Below are positions 11,001 to 18,780 of a stretch of DNA of 45,361 nucleotides, in pieces (within the stretch, counting starts at the first letter, position 1; every line of letters starts with the position of its first letter). The DNA is from an uncultured Oscillospiraceae bacterium (GTDB lineage: Bacteria; Bacillota; Clostridia; Oscillospirales; Ruminococcaceae): the NCBI GenBank assembly GCA_910588145.1, contig CAJUPO010000015.1:1-45361 (forward strand), given 5' to 3'. The translations under genes were made by a program, and so were the position numbers. The notes beneath the pieces were generated by a model, which saw only the letters and a list, made by a program, of their open reading frames with translations, did no database searches and was not told where the DNA came from.

Positions 11001-11928
11001 CTGGCAAAATGCTGTGAAAATATTGCAAAGCGAATGGTCAAGAGCGGTATCAAGGAAGCTGCAATCGGCGTAGTGGGCGATGGTATCAAGCAGGCCGTTG
11101 ACGGTGAATTTGATGTTAAGGAAATTGCTGCGAATGCCGGCAAAAACTTCATAAGCGGAACTCTTAACGGAGCGTTTAACGCAAGCTGCTTTGCTGCTGG
11201 AACAATGATTGAAACGGCAGACGGCGACAGACCGATTGAAGAAATACAGATTGGCGACCTTATCTGCAAATCCTGAAACAGGAGAAGTTGCTTATAAGCC
11301 TGTAGTTAACACATATGTTCATGTAACAGATACAATTCTTTACCTGACCATAGACGGCGAAACTATTGAAACGACAAGAGATCATCCATTCTGGGTAGAA
11401 GGACAGGGCTGGACAAGTGCTGAACTTTTACAGCCGGGCGATGTTGTCAGACTGAAAGACGGAACAAATCTTGACGTCGATGATGTTGAAGTAGTCGAGC
11501 TGCCCGAAGGCGAATATGTTGCTGTTTACAACTTTGAGGTTGCCGATTTCCATACTTACTTTGTGTCAGACTTTGATGTTCTGGTGCATAATAGTTGTAA
11601 GGAACCAACTCGTAAAGAAGCTTTTAACCAAGCAAAAAGAGATGCAAATATCCCACGCACACAACAACCGTTAAAGGTCGAAAAAGTCCCTATGACTTCT
11701 TCACTGTCAGAAGGTGGTCATGCTTTAAAGGATAGCAAAGGAAAAGTTATAATGACAAGGGAATATCATTTTAAAAACAGAAATGGTGATCGAATAATTA
11801 TACAGGATCATAGTGCAGGTCATGTAAAAGGTGGTCAGGGATCACATTTTAATGTAAGACCAATTGATAACCCGAGAACAGGTAAGGTGCCTAACACAAA
11901 AAGTCACTACCCATTTAGAAGGAAGTAA
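5094..11928 (+). pseudogene. Secreted Rhs polymorphic toxin, three frameshifts
   Basis: About 2,280 codons. AAAGGAGG precedes a Sec signal peptide cut near IAHA-ET. Then come a carboxypeptidase-like beta domain, a dockerin-like EF-hand pair (DADGDNVISQADLDAF), an Rhs-entry region (FVDLTVKSPGMDTDF), many YD repeats, the Rhs core motif (YLRARYYDPSIGRF, near 10700) and a Hint autoprotease (CFAAGTMIETADGDRPIEEI to FDVLVHN). The C-terminal toxin (from 11594) has GHVKGGQGSHFNVRP and SHYPF, like HNH/EndoVII-type nuclease toxins; this family call is tentative. The frame shifts near 5250, 6100 and 11265, the last inside Hint. As sequenced, no full toxin can be made unless these are errors. The shell would display the toxin outside the cell and Hint would release it. 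The immunity gene follows 4 bp downstream. Confidence 0.82.
11402..11593 (+). repeat. Hint 3' segment, parent copy
   Basis: This 192-bp stretch encodes the end of the Hint domain up to VLVHN. It recurs at 12373-12564 with a handful of silent differences; the junction to new toxin sequence lies right after VLVHN in both. It marks the point where toxin C-termini are swapped. Confidence 0.9.
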
Positions 11929-11932
11929 TTAT

Positions 11933-12310
11933 ATGTGGTGTGATTATTTTAACCAAAATTTTTTTATCAAAAAAATTTTTGAGGTTGTTCCTGATTTGAA
12001 GTCAGTTACCATTCTTGATGTTCACTTTGGGGTTACCAGCAACAGATTAAAAATGTTTATTAAAATGTCGGAACTTGTTGATTATCCACCTAAAAAATGG
12101 GGTGAACCCGGTTTATATACGTTTTATATTGAATTGGATTTTTTTGATATATCAAATGTTCATATTGCAAATTACAATGATATGCAAGAATTAAGCGATA
12201 TCCAAATAACAATGGAAAACGAATTAATCAGGTTTAGTTCTACTGGTGCTATTGATATGGATTTTAATGCCAAAGCAGGCGTGATTCAATCAATAAAAAT
12301 TTACTACTAA
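11933..12310 (+). CDS. Probable immunity protein for the Rhs toxin (Imm50-like)
   Basis: A 125-residue acidic protein starting at ATG 11933 after AGAAGGAAG, 4 bp past the toxin stop. The alternating pattern (VTILDVHFGVTSNRLKMFIKM, then a Trp in PPKKWGEPG, then FYIELDFFDISNVHI) resembles the Imm50 group of polymorphic-toxin immunity proteins; I recall that pattern and could not run a profile. It should bind and block the nuclease encoded just upstream. A strong hairpin follows, so the toxin-immunity unit ends here. The immunity gene is intact although the Rhs gene is not, as expected if kin still make the toxin. Confidence 0.65.
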   Translation: MWCDYFNQNFFIKKIFEVVPDLKSVTILDVHFGVTSNRLKMFIKMSELVDYPPKKWGEPGLYTFYIELDFFDISNVHIANYNDMQELSDIQITMENELIRFSSTGAIDMDFNAKAGVIQSIKIYY

Positions 12311-12321
12311 TAACCATCTTA

Positions 12322-12360
12322 GCAATAGCCAATCAAAAAAAGATTGGCTATTGCAATATT
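12322..12360 (+). terminator. Terminator after the immunity gene
   Basis: GCAATAGCCAATC (12322-12334) and GATTGGCTATTGC (12342-12354) form a 13-bp perfect stem with an A7 loop. The tail AATATT is not a strong T-run. Confidence 0.75.
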
Positions 12361-12372
12361 AATGATTAATTT

Positions 12373-12929
12373 GACAGGGCTGGACAAGCGCTGAACTTTT
12401 ACAGCCGGGCGATGTTGTCAGACTGAAAGACGGAACAAATCTTGATGTTGACGATGTTGAAGTAGTCGAGCTGCCCGAAGGCGAATATGTAGCCGTTTAC
12501 AACTTTGAGGTTGCTGATTTCCATACTTACTTTGTGTCAGACTTTGATGTTCTGGTGCATAATAAATGTAAGTATGATGTTGACGAATATTCAAAGTTTA
12601 ATGCAAAATCGGAAGTTGGAGATGGAATTGAAGGGCATGAGTTGATTCAAAACTCTTGGCTTAAAAAACATGGATATATAACAAAAAGAGGAAGTGGTAT
12701 TTCAAGATATAATCCATCAATAGGTTTAACAGAAGCTGATCATAAAGTTGTTACAAAATTACAACGTGAAGCAGGAATGTTTAAAAAGTCTTATTTAAAA
12801 AATACTTCTTTCAAACAGCATGTAAATGATAACGTTAAAATTTTACAAAAGGCTGGTGTACCCCAGAAAAAAATATCTCAGCTAAAAAAACAAAGCTTAT
12901 CATTTGCAAAAAAATATAAGGTAACTTAA
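12373..12929 (+). pseudogene. Orphan Rhs C-terminal toxin cassette (Hint end plus toxin 2)
   Basis: Begins inside the Hint domain with a 192-bp copy of 11402-11593, in frame through VLVHN to a different toxin of about 120 residues. There is no start codon or ribosome site for the Hint part; only a GTG at 12534 could start it. The toxin has EGHELIQNSWLKKHGYI and NPSIGLTEADHKVV, with His residues spaced as in HNH/EndoVII-like nuclease toxins, which is an inference from pattern. This is the typical displaced rhs-CT cassette kept downstream as a reservoir for recombination into the main gene. Its likely immunity gene is the SUKH gene downstream. Confidence 0.75.
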
Positions 12930-12975
12930 GTTATTTTATGCTTAATCGACTAAAAACTTTGGGTTAAGTATAAGA

Positions 12976-13034
12976 GCATAGCCTGTTCGATATATCACAA
13001 ATCATACTATGATAAATAGCGAGCAGGCTAAATT
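12976..13034 (+). terminator. Possible terminator after toxin 2
   Basis: TAGCCTG and CAGGCTA flank about 42 bases and are followed by AATTGCTTTT. The long loop makes it a weak candidate. Confidence 0.35.
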
Positions 13035-13094
13035 GCTTTTAGATACGTAAAATTAACTTTTAAAACTTTATATTGTGTGATAAGGAGAATATCA

Positions 13095-14164
13095 ATGAAT
13101 TTACAAGAACTCGAAAAAAAATAGGCGTGAAATTTCCAAGCAAATGGTGGAAGATTTATCAAACTGGCGCTATGAAATGGCTTGAGTTAAGCCCAAAAAA
13201 ATTCTCAAGTGAAAGAAATAATTACATTTATAATCCTAATTCATTTATGATGCTTAATTGTGATTGTGCGCTTATTTTATTTGATGAAATTCCAAAACAA
13301 ATCCAAAAATTGAAACGTTGGATAAAAGAGCAGGAACAAGATGAGGAAAGTGAATTTAATAAGCAAATTACTTTGATTCCATTTGGTCAGAGTGCTGCTG
13401 GTGATTTATATTGCTTTCTTTATGAAAATGAAGAAAACTTCGAGCCTAAGGTTATACTTTATATGCATGATGAATATGGTAATCCTGATATTATTGGTGA
13501 AAATTTTGATGAATTTCTATATATTCAGATGCTTAGTGCTGTCGCATATGAAGAAGATGTTCAAGGGCAACACTGGCAGAATCATTTGAATTGGCTATTA
13601 GAAAGCTACAGAAAAATGATTGAAAATAAAAGTGTTGATGAATTGACAAATATGTATAATGCTATGGCATATAAACAGGCTGCAATCTGGATTCCTTCCA
13701 CTTCATACGATAACATGGAACTAGGTTCAAGTATTCTTTCAAATAGTAACAGAGATTATATTTTGAAAATCAGGTTCTATAAAACTGAAGATTTTAGGAC
13801 GACTATATTTCAGAATAATAAATATCAGATTATTGGAGATTATGAAAATGAAGAACAGCTGATATGTGTCGCTGAAAATCAACAAATATATCTTGCTGTT
13901 AAATATGACAATCTTATTTGTTATATCGCCCCCAATTTAAAAGCTTTTCAGCAAGAAATACTTTTATTTGAAACACTTACAAAAGAATGTGAATTGATTG
14001 ATAAAATCTCTTATACTGATGAGAATACAGAAGATATTTTACAGGAAATTTCAGATGTTTTGAAAAGAGACATTTTGAAAATAGACTCTAATGCTTTTGA
14101 TAATATAGAGAATTTCTGGTCTGAAATCTGTATTGAAATTGAAGATGGAATCATATTTAACTAA
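13095..14164 (+). pseudogene. SUKH (SMI1/KNR4) immunity protein, poly-A frameshift
   Basis: SUKH proteins protect against polymorphic nuclease toxins. The proper start is ATG 13095 behind AAGGAG, giving MNLQELEKK and then, after adding one A to the run of eight A at 13114-13121, IGVKFPSKWWKIYQ, the classic SUKH N-terminus. As sequenced, translation from this start stops after nine codons. Without the shift the frame opens only from a TTG at 13073 with no ribosome site, giving 363 residues. The rest is long for SUKH and has a Trp-rich stretch (GQHWQNHLNWLLESY) and a C-terminal half I do not recognise. The run may be a slippage switch, a sequencing error or decay. It sits just after toxin 2 and is probably its immunity gene. 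Confidence 0.75.
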
Positions 14165-14466
14165 TATGCTAATCGAAAAAAACACTAGAAATGGGTATTC
14201 GAATTAAAATATCTTAAAAGAATTTCTACTAGAAATGATGAAATATTTTATATGATGTATATTCATACTGTTCACGGATATATGAAAAGAGTATATTATG
14301 TTAAATTGATTATATACATGGGGATGAAAAAGACATTATAATTTCAAGTTTTGATTTTGCTTTTATTATAATATTTAATCATGATGGGGAAAGTTTTTAT
14401 TTTATAAATACTATATTTATATAAGGACTATCGGTTTTAATAGCCTAGCACTTAAATATTTTCCAA
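14165..14466. other. AT-rich gap before the third Hint fragment
   Basis: About 300 bases with no good open frame. Short, broken frames read like a decayed small protein, perhaps a lost immunity gene, but no family can be named. Confidence 0.4.
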
Positions 14467-14568
14467 AAATCCTGAAACAGGAGAAGTTGCTTATAAGCCT
14501 GTAGTTAACACATATGTTCATGTAACAGATACAATTCTTTACCTGACTATAGACGGCGAAACTATTGA
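14467..14568 (+). repeat. Third Hint fragment (rhs recombination scar)
   Basis: 102 bp nearly identical (one C-to-T seen) to 11268-11369, the part of the Hint domain starting at NPETGEVAYKP. It ends abruptly before a small membrane protein. It shows that a third Rhs C-terminal cassette once lay here; its toxin is gone. Confidence 0.88.
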
Positions 14569-14585
14569 TTTGTCATAGTAATATT

Positions 14586-14900
14586 ATGTACGGCTATGGC
14601 AATACAATGGAAATTATAGGACATGAAAAAGTGATAGGTCTATTTAGTGTAATTATTGTGTCTTATAATATGGCTTTTATATTGATGGTATTTATCTATG
14701 CAGTACATTGGCTTGTCATGATATTAAAATATGACGCAAATGCTGTAACGATAACGCTACTTAATAACAGAATCACATTAGCAACCATAATTGTTGGAAT
14801 AACTGTAGAAATAATAGGTATATGCATATTTATATCTACTAATGAATTAAGTATACTTTACATATTTTCTATTGTTTTTTCTGGATTGCTAAATTTATAA
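14586..14900 (+). CDS. Small membrane protein, possible orphan immunity protein
   Basis: 104 residues from ATG 14586, with three hydrophobic helices (around residues 15-40, 55-75 and 80-104). No clear ribosome site precedes it and the frame also runs into the Hint scar upstream. It follows a displaced rhs fragment, the position of an immunity gene for a lost membrane-acting toxin, but no family is recognised. It could be an N-terminally truncated protein. Confidence 0.45.
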   Translation: MYGYGNTMEIIGHEKVIGLFSVIIVSYNMAFILMVFIYAVHWLVMILKYDANAVTITLLNNRITLATIIVGITVEIIGICIFISTNELSILYIFSIVFSGLLNL

Positions 14901-14974
14901 CTCGTCTTATTTCATTTATAAATATAGAGTTAAGGGACGAGTAACTGATTTTACAATAGTCCATAAGGAAAAAT

Positions 14975-15337
14975 ATGAACAACAACCACAATTTCGGTCA
15001 GTTCATATCCGAGAAAAGACTTAAGTTATCTATGGAAAGTCAGGAACTTGCACAGGCGCTTGGAATCTCAAACGCATATTTATCCCAACTTGAGAAGGGT
15101 ATTCGTACCCACCCGAGTGCCGAGCTTCTTGACAAAATAGCAAAAATTCTGTGCTTGAATAAAGCGGAAACAGAAATAATGTATGATCTGTATGCGGAGG
15201 TAAGCGGACAGATAAGCCCTGATATTGCTGAGTATGTTGCTGAAAATAAAATTGTGCGGCAGGCTCTCAGGGCTGCCCGTGATGCTGATGCAGCAGACGA
15301 AACTTGGAAACAATTCATAGAACAGCTTAAAAAATGA
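14975..15337 (+). CDS. XRE-family transcriptional regulator
   Basis: 120 residues with an N-terminal helix-turn-helix (ISEKRLKLSMESQELAQALG, then ISNAYLSQLEKG), the standard XRE fold, followed by a helical tail of unknown role. TAAGGAAAAAT precedes the ATG. Such regulators often sit at the left end of clostridial integrative elements and repress excision or transfer genes. The hairpin ACTCGTC/GACGAGT just upstream (about 14900-14943) separates it from the toxin region. Base composition becomes less AT-rich here, marking the border of the mobile element. Confidence 0.85.
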   Translation: MNNNHNFGQFISEKRLKLSMESQELAQALGISNAYLSQLEKGIRTHPSAELLDKIAKILCLNKAETEIMYDLYAEVSGQISPDIAEYVAENKIVRQALRAARDADAADETWKQFIEQLKK

Positions 15338-15421
15338 ACAGTAATCTTGCGGAGCAATCCGCAAAATTATTGAATAGTATTTAGCTGTTCAGCTAAACAA
15401 GCGGGTGATATTAATAAAAAC

Positions 15422-15622
15422 GTGAAAGGAAAACAAAATGAGTTACATCAGGTACACTGTCCGATTTGCGGCGGCAGATTATTCGATATTCTGATAAATG
15501 AAAATCTGGCAAATCAGCACTCCGCAGCCTGTACGGTTGTGATAAAATGCTGGAAGTGCCGGCAAGAAATAAAAATTATATATTCTGACTTAGTACAGAC
15601 ACCACATATATGTGAAATATAG
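15422..15622 (+). CDS. Small zinc-ribbon protein (KTR-like)
   Basis: 66 residues from GTG 15422. Two CxxC pairs (CPICGG and CWKCRQ) form a zinc ribbon, separated by about 30 residues, as in the cysteine-rich KTR proteins common on Firmicutes mobile elements. Function is unknown; nucleic-acid binding is plausible. The ribosome site is weak (GCGGGTGAT), so the start is uncertain. A strong terminator follows. Confidence 0.65.
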   Translation: MKGKQNELHQVHCPICGGRLFDILINENLANQHSAACTVVIKCWKCRQEIKIIYSDLVQTPHICEI

Positions 15623-15631
15623 AGTAGGAGT

Positions 15632-15677
15632 TTGACAAGTAGCTTTTAAAGCTATTGTCAACTTCTGCTCTTTTTTT
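15632..15677 (+). terminator. Terminator after the zinc-ribbon gene
   Basis: TTGACAAGTAGCTTT and AAAGCTATTGTCAA form a 14-bp stem with one mismatch, followed after a few bases by T7 at 15671-15677. Confidence 0.8.
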
Positions 15678-15685
15678 GTGGATAA

Positions 15686-15721
15686 ATTCCGTTCGCTTTA
15701 AAAGCGGAACGGAGTTTTTTT
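15686..15721 (+). terminator. Second terminator (or leader hairpin)
   Basis: TCCGTTCGCTTT and AAAGCGGAACGGA pair with almost no loop, followed by T7. It lies before the sigma-like gene and could be an attenuator for it. Confidence 0.75.
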
Positions 15722-15805
15722 ATGTCCTTTTTTAGATGTTGGCAATGTGTTATTGCCGGATATCCATAGCCTTCGTTTGATTTTAAATCGAACGGAGGTG
15801 AAAAA

Positions 15806-16168
15806 ATGAAGAAAAACAAAGTGCGTGTTTACGATAATATATCCAAGAAAATTGTAGAAATTGAAGTTAATGATGAGGTTTACACTCATTTCAAAAGGTC
15901 GAAATGGGCTATTGAAAATAATGACAATTCATTTTATGAACATGAGATACAGTTTTCAGCATTGATTGGCGGACGTGAAAATGCATTTGAAAACTTTAAG
16001 GAGTTTAAAACTGATTACGATGTTGAAAAAGAAACAGACCGAAAAATGCTTATTGAAAGGCTTTATAAATGTATTGATTTTTTGTCTGATTCTGAACGTG
16101 AATTGATACTTCCGTCCAGTCACAGCACCCCTTGGTCGGGGAATCAGGCAATGAGGGCGGCTCTATGA
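15806..16168 (+). pseudogene. Sigma-70-like regulator, C-terminus lost
   Basis: The first 100 or so residues (VRVYDNISKKIVEIEVNDEVYTHF, FLSDSERELI) match the small sigma-like proteins found on Firmicutes integrative elements. These normally continue after ERELI into a helix-turn-helix. Here the frame instead runs into the structured sequence at 16109-16290, adding about 17 foreign residues before the stop. GGAGGTG precedes the ATG. Without the helix-turn-helix it cannot bind DNA as usual, so it is probably dead. Confidence 0.65.
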
Positions 16169-16290
16169 GAACCATAGTGGGATGAGAATTCCATGAGATG
16201 AATAAGCTGTTCATCGTTCCGGATGCTCCGCCGTGACGGATGTTGTGAACAAGTATCACGGAGTTGTCTGAGAAATCAGACGAAGGCAAA
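16109..16290 (+). ncRNA. Candidate structured RNA, possibly HEARO/omega-RNA-like
   Basis: About 180 bases with no coding sense but a chain of hairpins: CCCC/GGGG (16128-16131/16138-16141), CTATG/CATAG (16163-16167/16173-16177), GATGAA/TTCATC (16197-16202/16210-16215), CCGTGA/TCACGG (16231-16236/16256-16261) and GTCTGA/TCAGAC (16266-16271/16276-16281). It cuts the sigma-like gene and is followed directly by ATGA. HEARO RNAs, the guide RNAs of IscB nucleases, are known to occur as mobile pieces just upstream of ATGA or GTGA. No IscB gene is present in the window. The family call is a hypothesis; the structure is visible. Confidence 0.45.
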
Positions 16291-16300
16291 ATGAGTTATT

Positions 16301-16329
16301 ACTGCGGTTTGCAGTTAGCAGACCGCAGT
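16301..16329 (+). terminator. Hairpin before the Cys-rich gene
   Basis: ACTGCGGTTTGC and GCAGACCGCAGT form a near-perfect 12-bp stem with a short loop, then TTATAC. Probably the end of the transcript above. Confidence 0.6.
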
Positions 16330-16352
16330 TTATACATACTGGGAGTGAAAAA

Positions 16353-16556
16353 ATGAAAGAAAAAATAAAACGTATGCGCGGATTTTATGGGGTGAGTATA
16401 CCGCCTGCTGTTTGTGTCCTGCCGAAATATCATCCGTGCTATCGTTGTGTCTGGTATGCAAAAGATACCAACGTGCTGTTCTGTCCTTTCCATAACTGTG
16501 TTAGAAATAAAAAAGGCTTTATGCCAATGAAGAAGGTGAATAAAAATGCTGATTAA
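16353..16556 (+). CDS. Small Cys-rich protein
   Basis: 67 basic residues with Cys in CVL, CYRC, FCPFHNC: likely one zinc site. CTGGGAGTG precedes the ATG. The stop overlaps the start of the MazF-like gene by 11 bp, so the two are co-translated. This is the place where an antitoxin would be expected, but nothing in the sequence resembles a MazE; its role is unknown. Confidence 0.65.
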   Translation: MKEKIKRMRGFYGVSIPPAVCVLPKYHPCYRCVWYAKDTNVLFCPFHNCVRNKKGFMPMKKVNKNAD

Positions 16557-16893
16557 ACGTGGTGATATTTTTTATGCTGATCTTGATCCCATAATCGGCT
16601 CAGAACAAGGCGGTATCAGACCAGTTGTTGTGGTACAGAATAATGTGGGAAATAAGTACAGTCCGACTCTTGTTGTACTTCCGCTGTCTGCTGCGAAGAA
16701 GCCGTACCTTACTACACATATTCGTATCTGCGGTTCGGAAATGTTGCCTAAAGATTCTGTTGTCCTTGCTGAGCAGATAAGAACCATAGACCGCAACAGG
16801 CTGAAAAGTTATATTGGTTCGGTTGGATTTGAGATTATGGAAAAGGTTGATAAGGCAGTAAAGATAAGTATTGGAGTTGATGGTGATGCCTAA
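16546..16893 (+). CDS. MazF/PemK-family endoribonuclease toxin
   Basis: 115 residues. The N-terminus LIKRGDIFYADLDPIIGSEQ followed by GGIRPVVVVQN, then PTLVVLPLSAA and VLAEQIRTIDRNRL, is the PemK/MazF fold, an RNase that cuts mRNA at short motifs. Length is normal. It overlaps the Cys-rich gene upstream and the small gene downstream (start at 16886), so it forms a tight operon. No classical MazE antitoxin is adjacent, so it may act as a stand-alone gene of the mobile element or be checked by a neighbour of unknown type. Confidence 0.9.
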   Translation: MLIKRGDIFYADLDPIIGSEQGGIRPVVVVQNNVGNKYSPTLVVLPLSAAKKPYLTTHIRICGSEMLPKDSVVLAEQIRTIDRNRLKSYIGSVGFEIMEKVDKAVKISIGVDGDA

Positions 16894-17047
16894 ATTCGGA
16901 CAGGCAGAATTTGCTGAATTCTTAGCTGAAATTTTTATGAAAAATAAGCTTGATAAAATACTTGAATCAACTGAGAAAAAGAATTTCAGCAGCAGAAATG
17001 CAGAAGATATTTACAGAGAATTTCCGTCCTCAAAAGAAATAGCATAG
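16886..17047 (+). CDS. Small hypothetical protein after the MazF-like gene
   Basis: 53 residues, acidic and helical (FAEFLAEIFMKNKLDKILES). It starts at ATG 16886, overlapping the toxin stop by 8 bp, a translationally coupled arrangement. It is too short for a standard domain and I do not recognise it. Its coupling makes it a candidate partner of the toxin. Confidence 0.6.
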   Translation: MPKFGQAEFAEFLAEIFMKNKLDKILESTEKKNFSSRNAEDIYREFPSSKEIA

Positions 17048-17057
17048 GAGAAAGAAA

Positions 17058-17177
17058 ATGTTGGGATTTTTCATTGGATTGATAATCGGAGGTACAGTAG
17101 GAATGTTCGTAATGTGCCTTTGCGCAGCAGCCAGACAATCCGCCAAACGTGAAAACTGCACAGATTCAGACAAATAA
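17058..17177 (+). CDS. Short membrane protein (DUF3789-like)
   Basis: 39 residues: one membrane helix with Gly repeats (GFFIGLIIGGTVGMFVMCL) and a short hydrophilic tail. TAGGAGAAAG precedes the ATG. Proteins of this look are common just before serine recombinases on clostridial elements; function unknown. Confidence 0.7.
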   Translation: MLGFFIGLIIGGTVGMFVMCLCAAARQSAKRENCTDSDK

Positions 17178-17192
17178 TTTTATTGAGTTTGG

Positions 17193-17222
17193 TGATACCA
17201 TTCCGGCGAAAAAATGGTATCA
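17193..17222 (+). promoter_or_regulatory. Hairpin in the leader of the first recombinase
   Basis: TGATACCATT (17193-17202) and AATGGTATCA (17213-17222) make a perfect 10-bp stem just before the ACGGAGGTGAG ribosome site. No T-run follows, so it may be a processing or protein-binding site. Confidence 0.45.
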
Positions 17223-17247
17223 TTGTTGGTGAAACGGAGGTGAGAGT

Positions 17248-18780
17248 ATGCCGACAGTAACGGTAATACAGCCGGCAATGGCAGAAGAAAAAAATACAGT
17301 GCTTCGCTGTGCAGCATATTGCAGAGTCAGTTCCGACAGCGAAGATCAGCTGAATTCATTAATGGCGCAGACGAGGTACTACGGTAAGTTTTTTGAAAAT
17401 TCTGAAACGGAAATTTTGGTTGATATTTATGCTGATGAGGGCGTGACCGGCACTCGTGAGGATAAGCGTGAAGAATTTCAGCGTATGATGAAAGACTGCC
17501 GCAGGGGAAGAATTGACAGGATTTATACCAAGTCGATAAGCCGTTTTGCACGAAATACAAAGGATTGTCTGAAAAACATCAGAGAGCTGAAAAGTCTTGG
17601 AATAACAATATTTTTTGAAAAAGAAAATATCGATACCGCCAATATGACAGACGAATTGATGATTACTGTTATGGGCGGTCTGGCACAGGAAGAATCGACT
17701 TCAATTTCGCAGAATATGAGGTGGAGCGTTCAGAAACGAATGCAAAGCGGCACATATAAAATTGCTCGTCCGCCGTTTGGATTTGATATCATAAACGGAA
17801 ATCTTGAAGTAAACGAAGAACAGGCACAGATTGTCAGGCAGATTTTCGGCTGGTATATCAGCGGACGTGGAACAAAGAAGATTGCCGATGTGTTAAATGA
17901 AAATAGGATACCAAGCAATCAAACACACGTACAATGGAACGCTACAGCTGTACAATACATTTTAACAAATGAAAGATACATTGGTGATGCATTGTTTCAA
18001 AAAGAATATATAACAGAAACTCTTCCCCATATTAAAAAGCGTAATTACGGTGAAAAAAAGAAATATTATGTTTTGGATACTAATCCGCCGATTATGGAAA
18101 AAAGTGTCTTTGAAACTGTTCAGAAGATTTTGAAGGAACGGTACAGACCGTATTCAAATAACGGACATTTGCTGTCGGGTAAGATTTACTGTGCAAAATG
18201 CGGAGCAACGTATAAGTTCAAAAAATACGGCAATAAACATTACTGGACTTGCCGTACGCATGATAAAAAATCGGATTTGTGTGAAAACGGCAGGATTCCT
18301 GAAAAAAATATTTATGCGGCTTTTGTAAGACTGTACAATAAACTGATGTATAATTATAAGCAGATTCTTGTACCTCTGCATACTGAATTGCAGAATTTAA
18401 AGCTTCGCAAATTTAACGGGAATACAAATGTTATGGATATTCATAAGGAAATTGCTAAGCTGAAAGAACAGAATCATGTCCTTGCAAGGCTTAAAACCAA
18501 AGGCTTTCTGGACAATGCAAAATACCTTGAACAGACTTCGGAAATAAGTGCAAAAGTTAATAAATTGCAGTCTGAAATGAAAAAAATCACCCGTTCCGAT
18601 GATGAGGACGAAACGTTAGAACAGCTTGAAATGCTGATAGAATATTTTGAAAAGCAAACTGCAATAACCGAATTTGATAAAGCATCATTTGAATTTTTGA
18701 TTGAGAGAATTGTAGTTGTAAATCAAAATGAACTGGAATTTCATCTTTATGGTGGATTAAAATTAAGGGAGATGATATGA
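17248..18780 (+). CDS. Large serine recombinase (first of three)
   Basis: 510 residues and intact. The catalytic domain has the nucleophile Ser in AAYCRVSSDSEDQ, with YADEGVTGT and YTKSISRFARNT as the usual arginine motifs. Then a recombinase domain (RPPFGFDIINGN), a zinc ribbon (CAKCGATYKFKK, CRTHDKKSDLC) and a coiled coil with a C-terminal beta part. It integrates and excises the element, probably together with the next two genes. A GGAGGTGAG site precedes ATG 17248. The stop overlaps the next start (TGATGA), so the operon is coupled. Confidence 0.92.
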   Translation: MPTVTVIQPAMAEEKNTVLRCAAYCRVSSDSEDQLNSLMAQTRYYGKFFENSETEILVDIYADEGVTGTREDKREEFQRMMKDCRRGRIDRIYTKSISRFARNTKDCLKNIRELKSLGITIFFEKENIDTANMTDELMITVMGGLAQEESTSISQNMRWSVQKRMQSGTYKIARPPFGFDIINGNLEVNEEQAQIVRQIFGWYISGRGTKKIADVLNENRIPSNQTHVQWNATAVQYILTNERYIGDALFQKEYITETLPHIKKRNYGEKKKYYVLDTNPPIMEKSVFETVQKILKERYRPYSNNGHLLSGKIYCAKCGATYKFKKYGNKHYWTCRTHDKKSDLCENGRIPEKNIYAAFVRLYNKLMYNYKQILVPLHTELQNLKLRKFNGNTNVMDIHKEIAKLKEQNHVLARLKTKGFLDNAKYLEQTSEISAKVNKLQSEMKKITRSDDEDETLEQLEMLIEYFEKQTAITEFDKASFEFLIERIVVVNQNELEFHLYGGLKLREMI

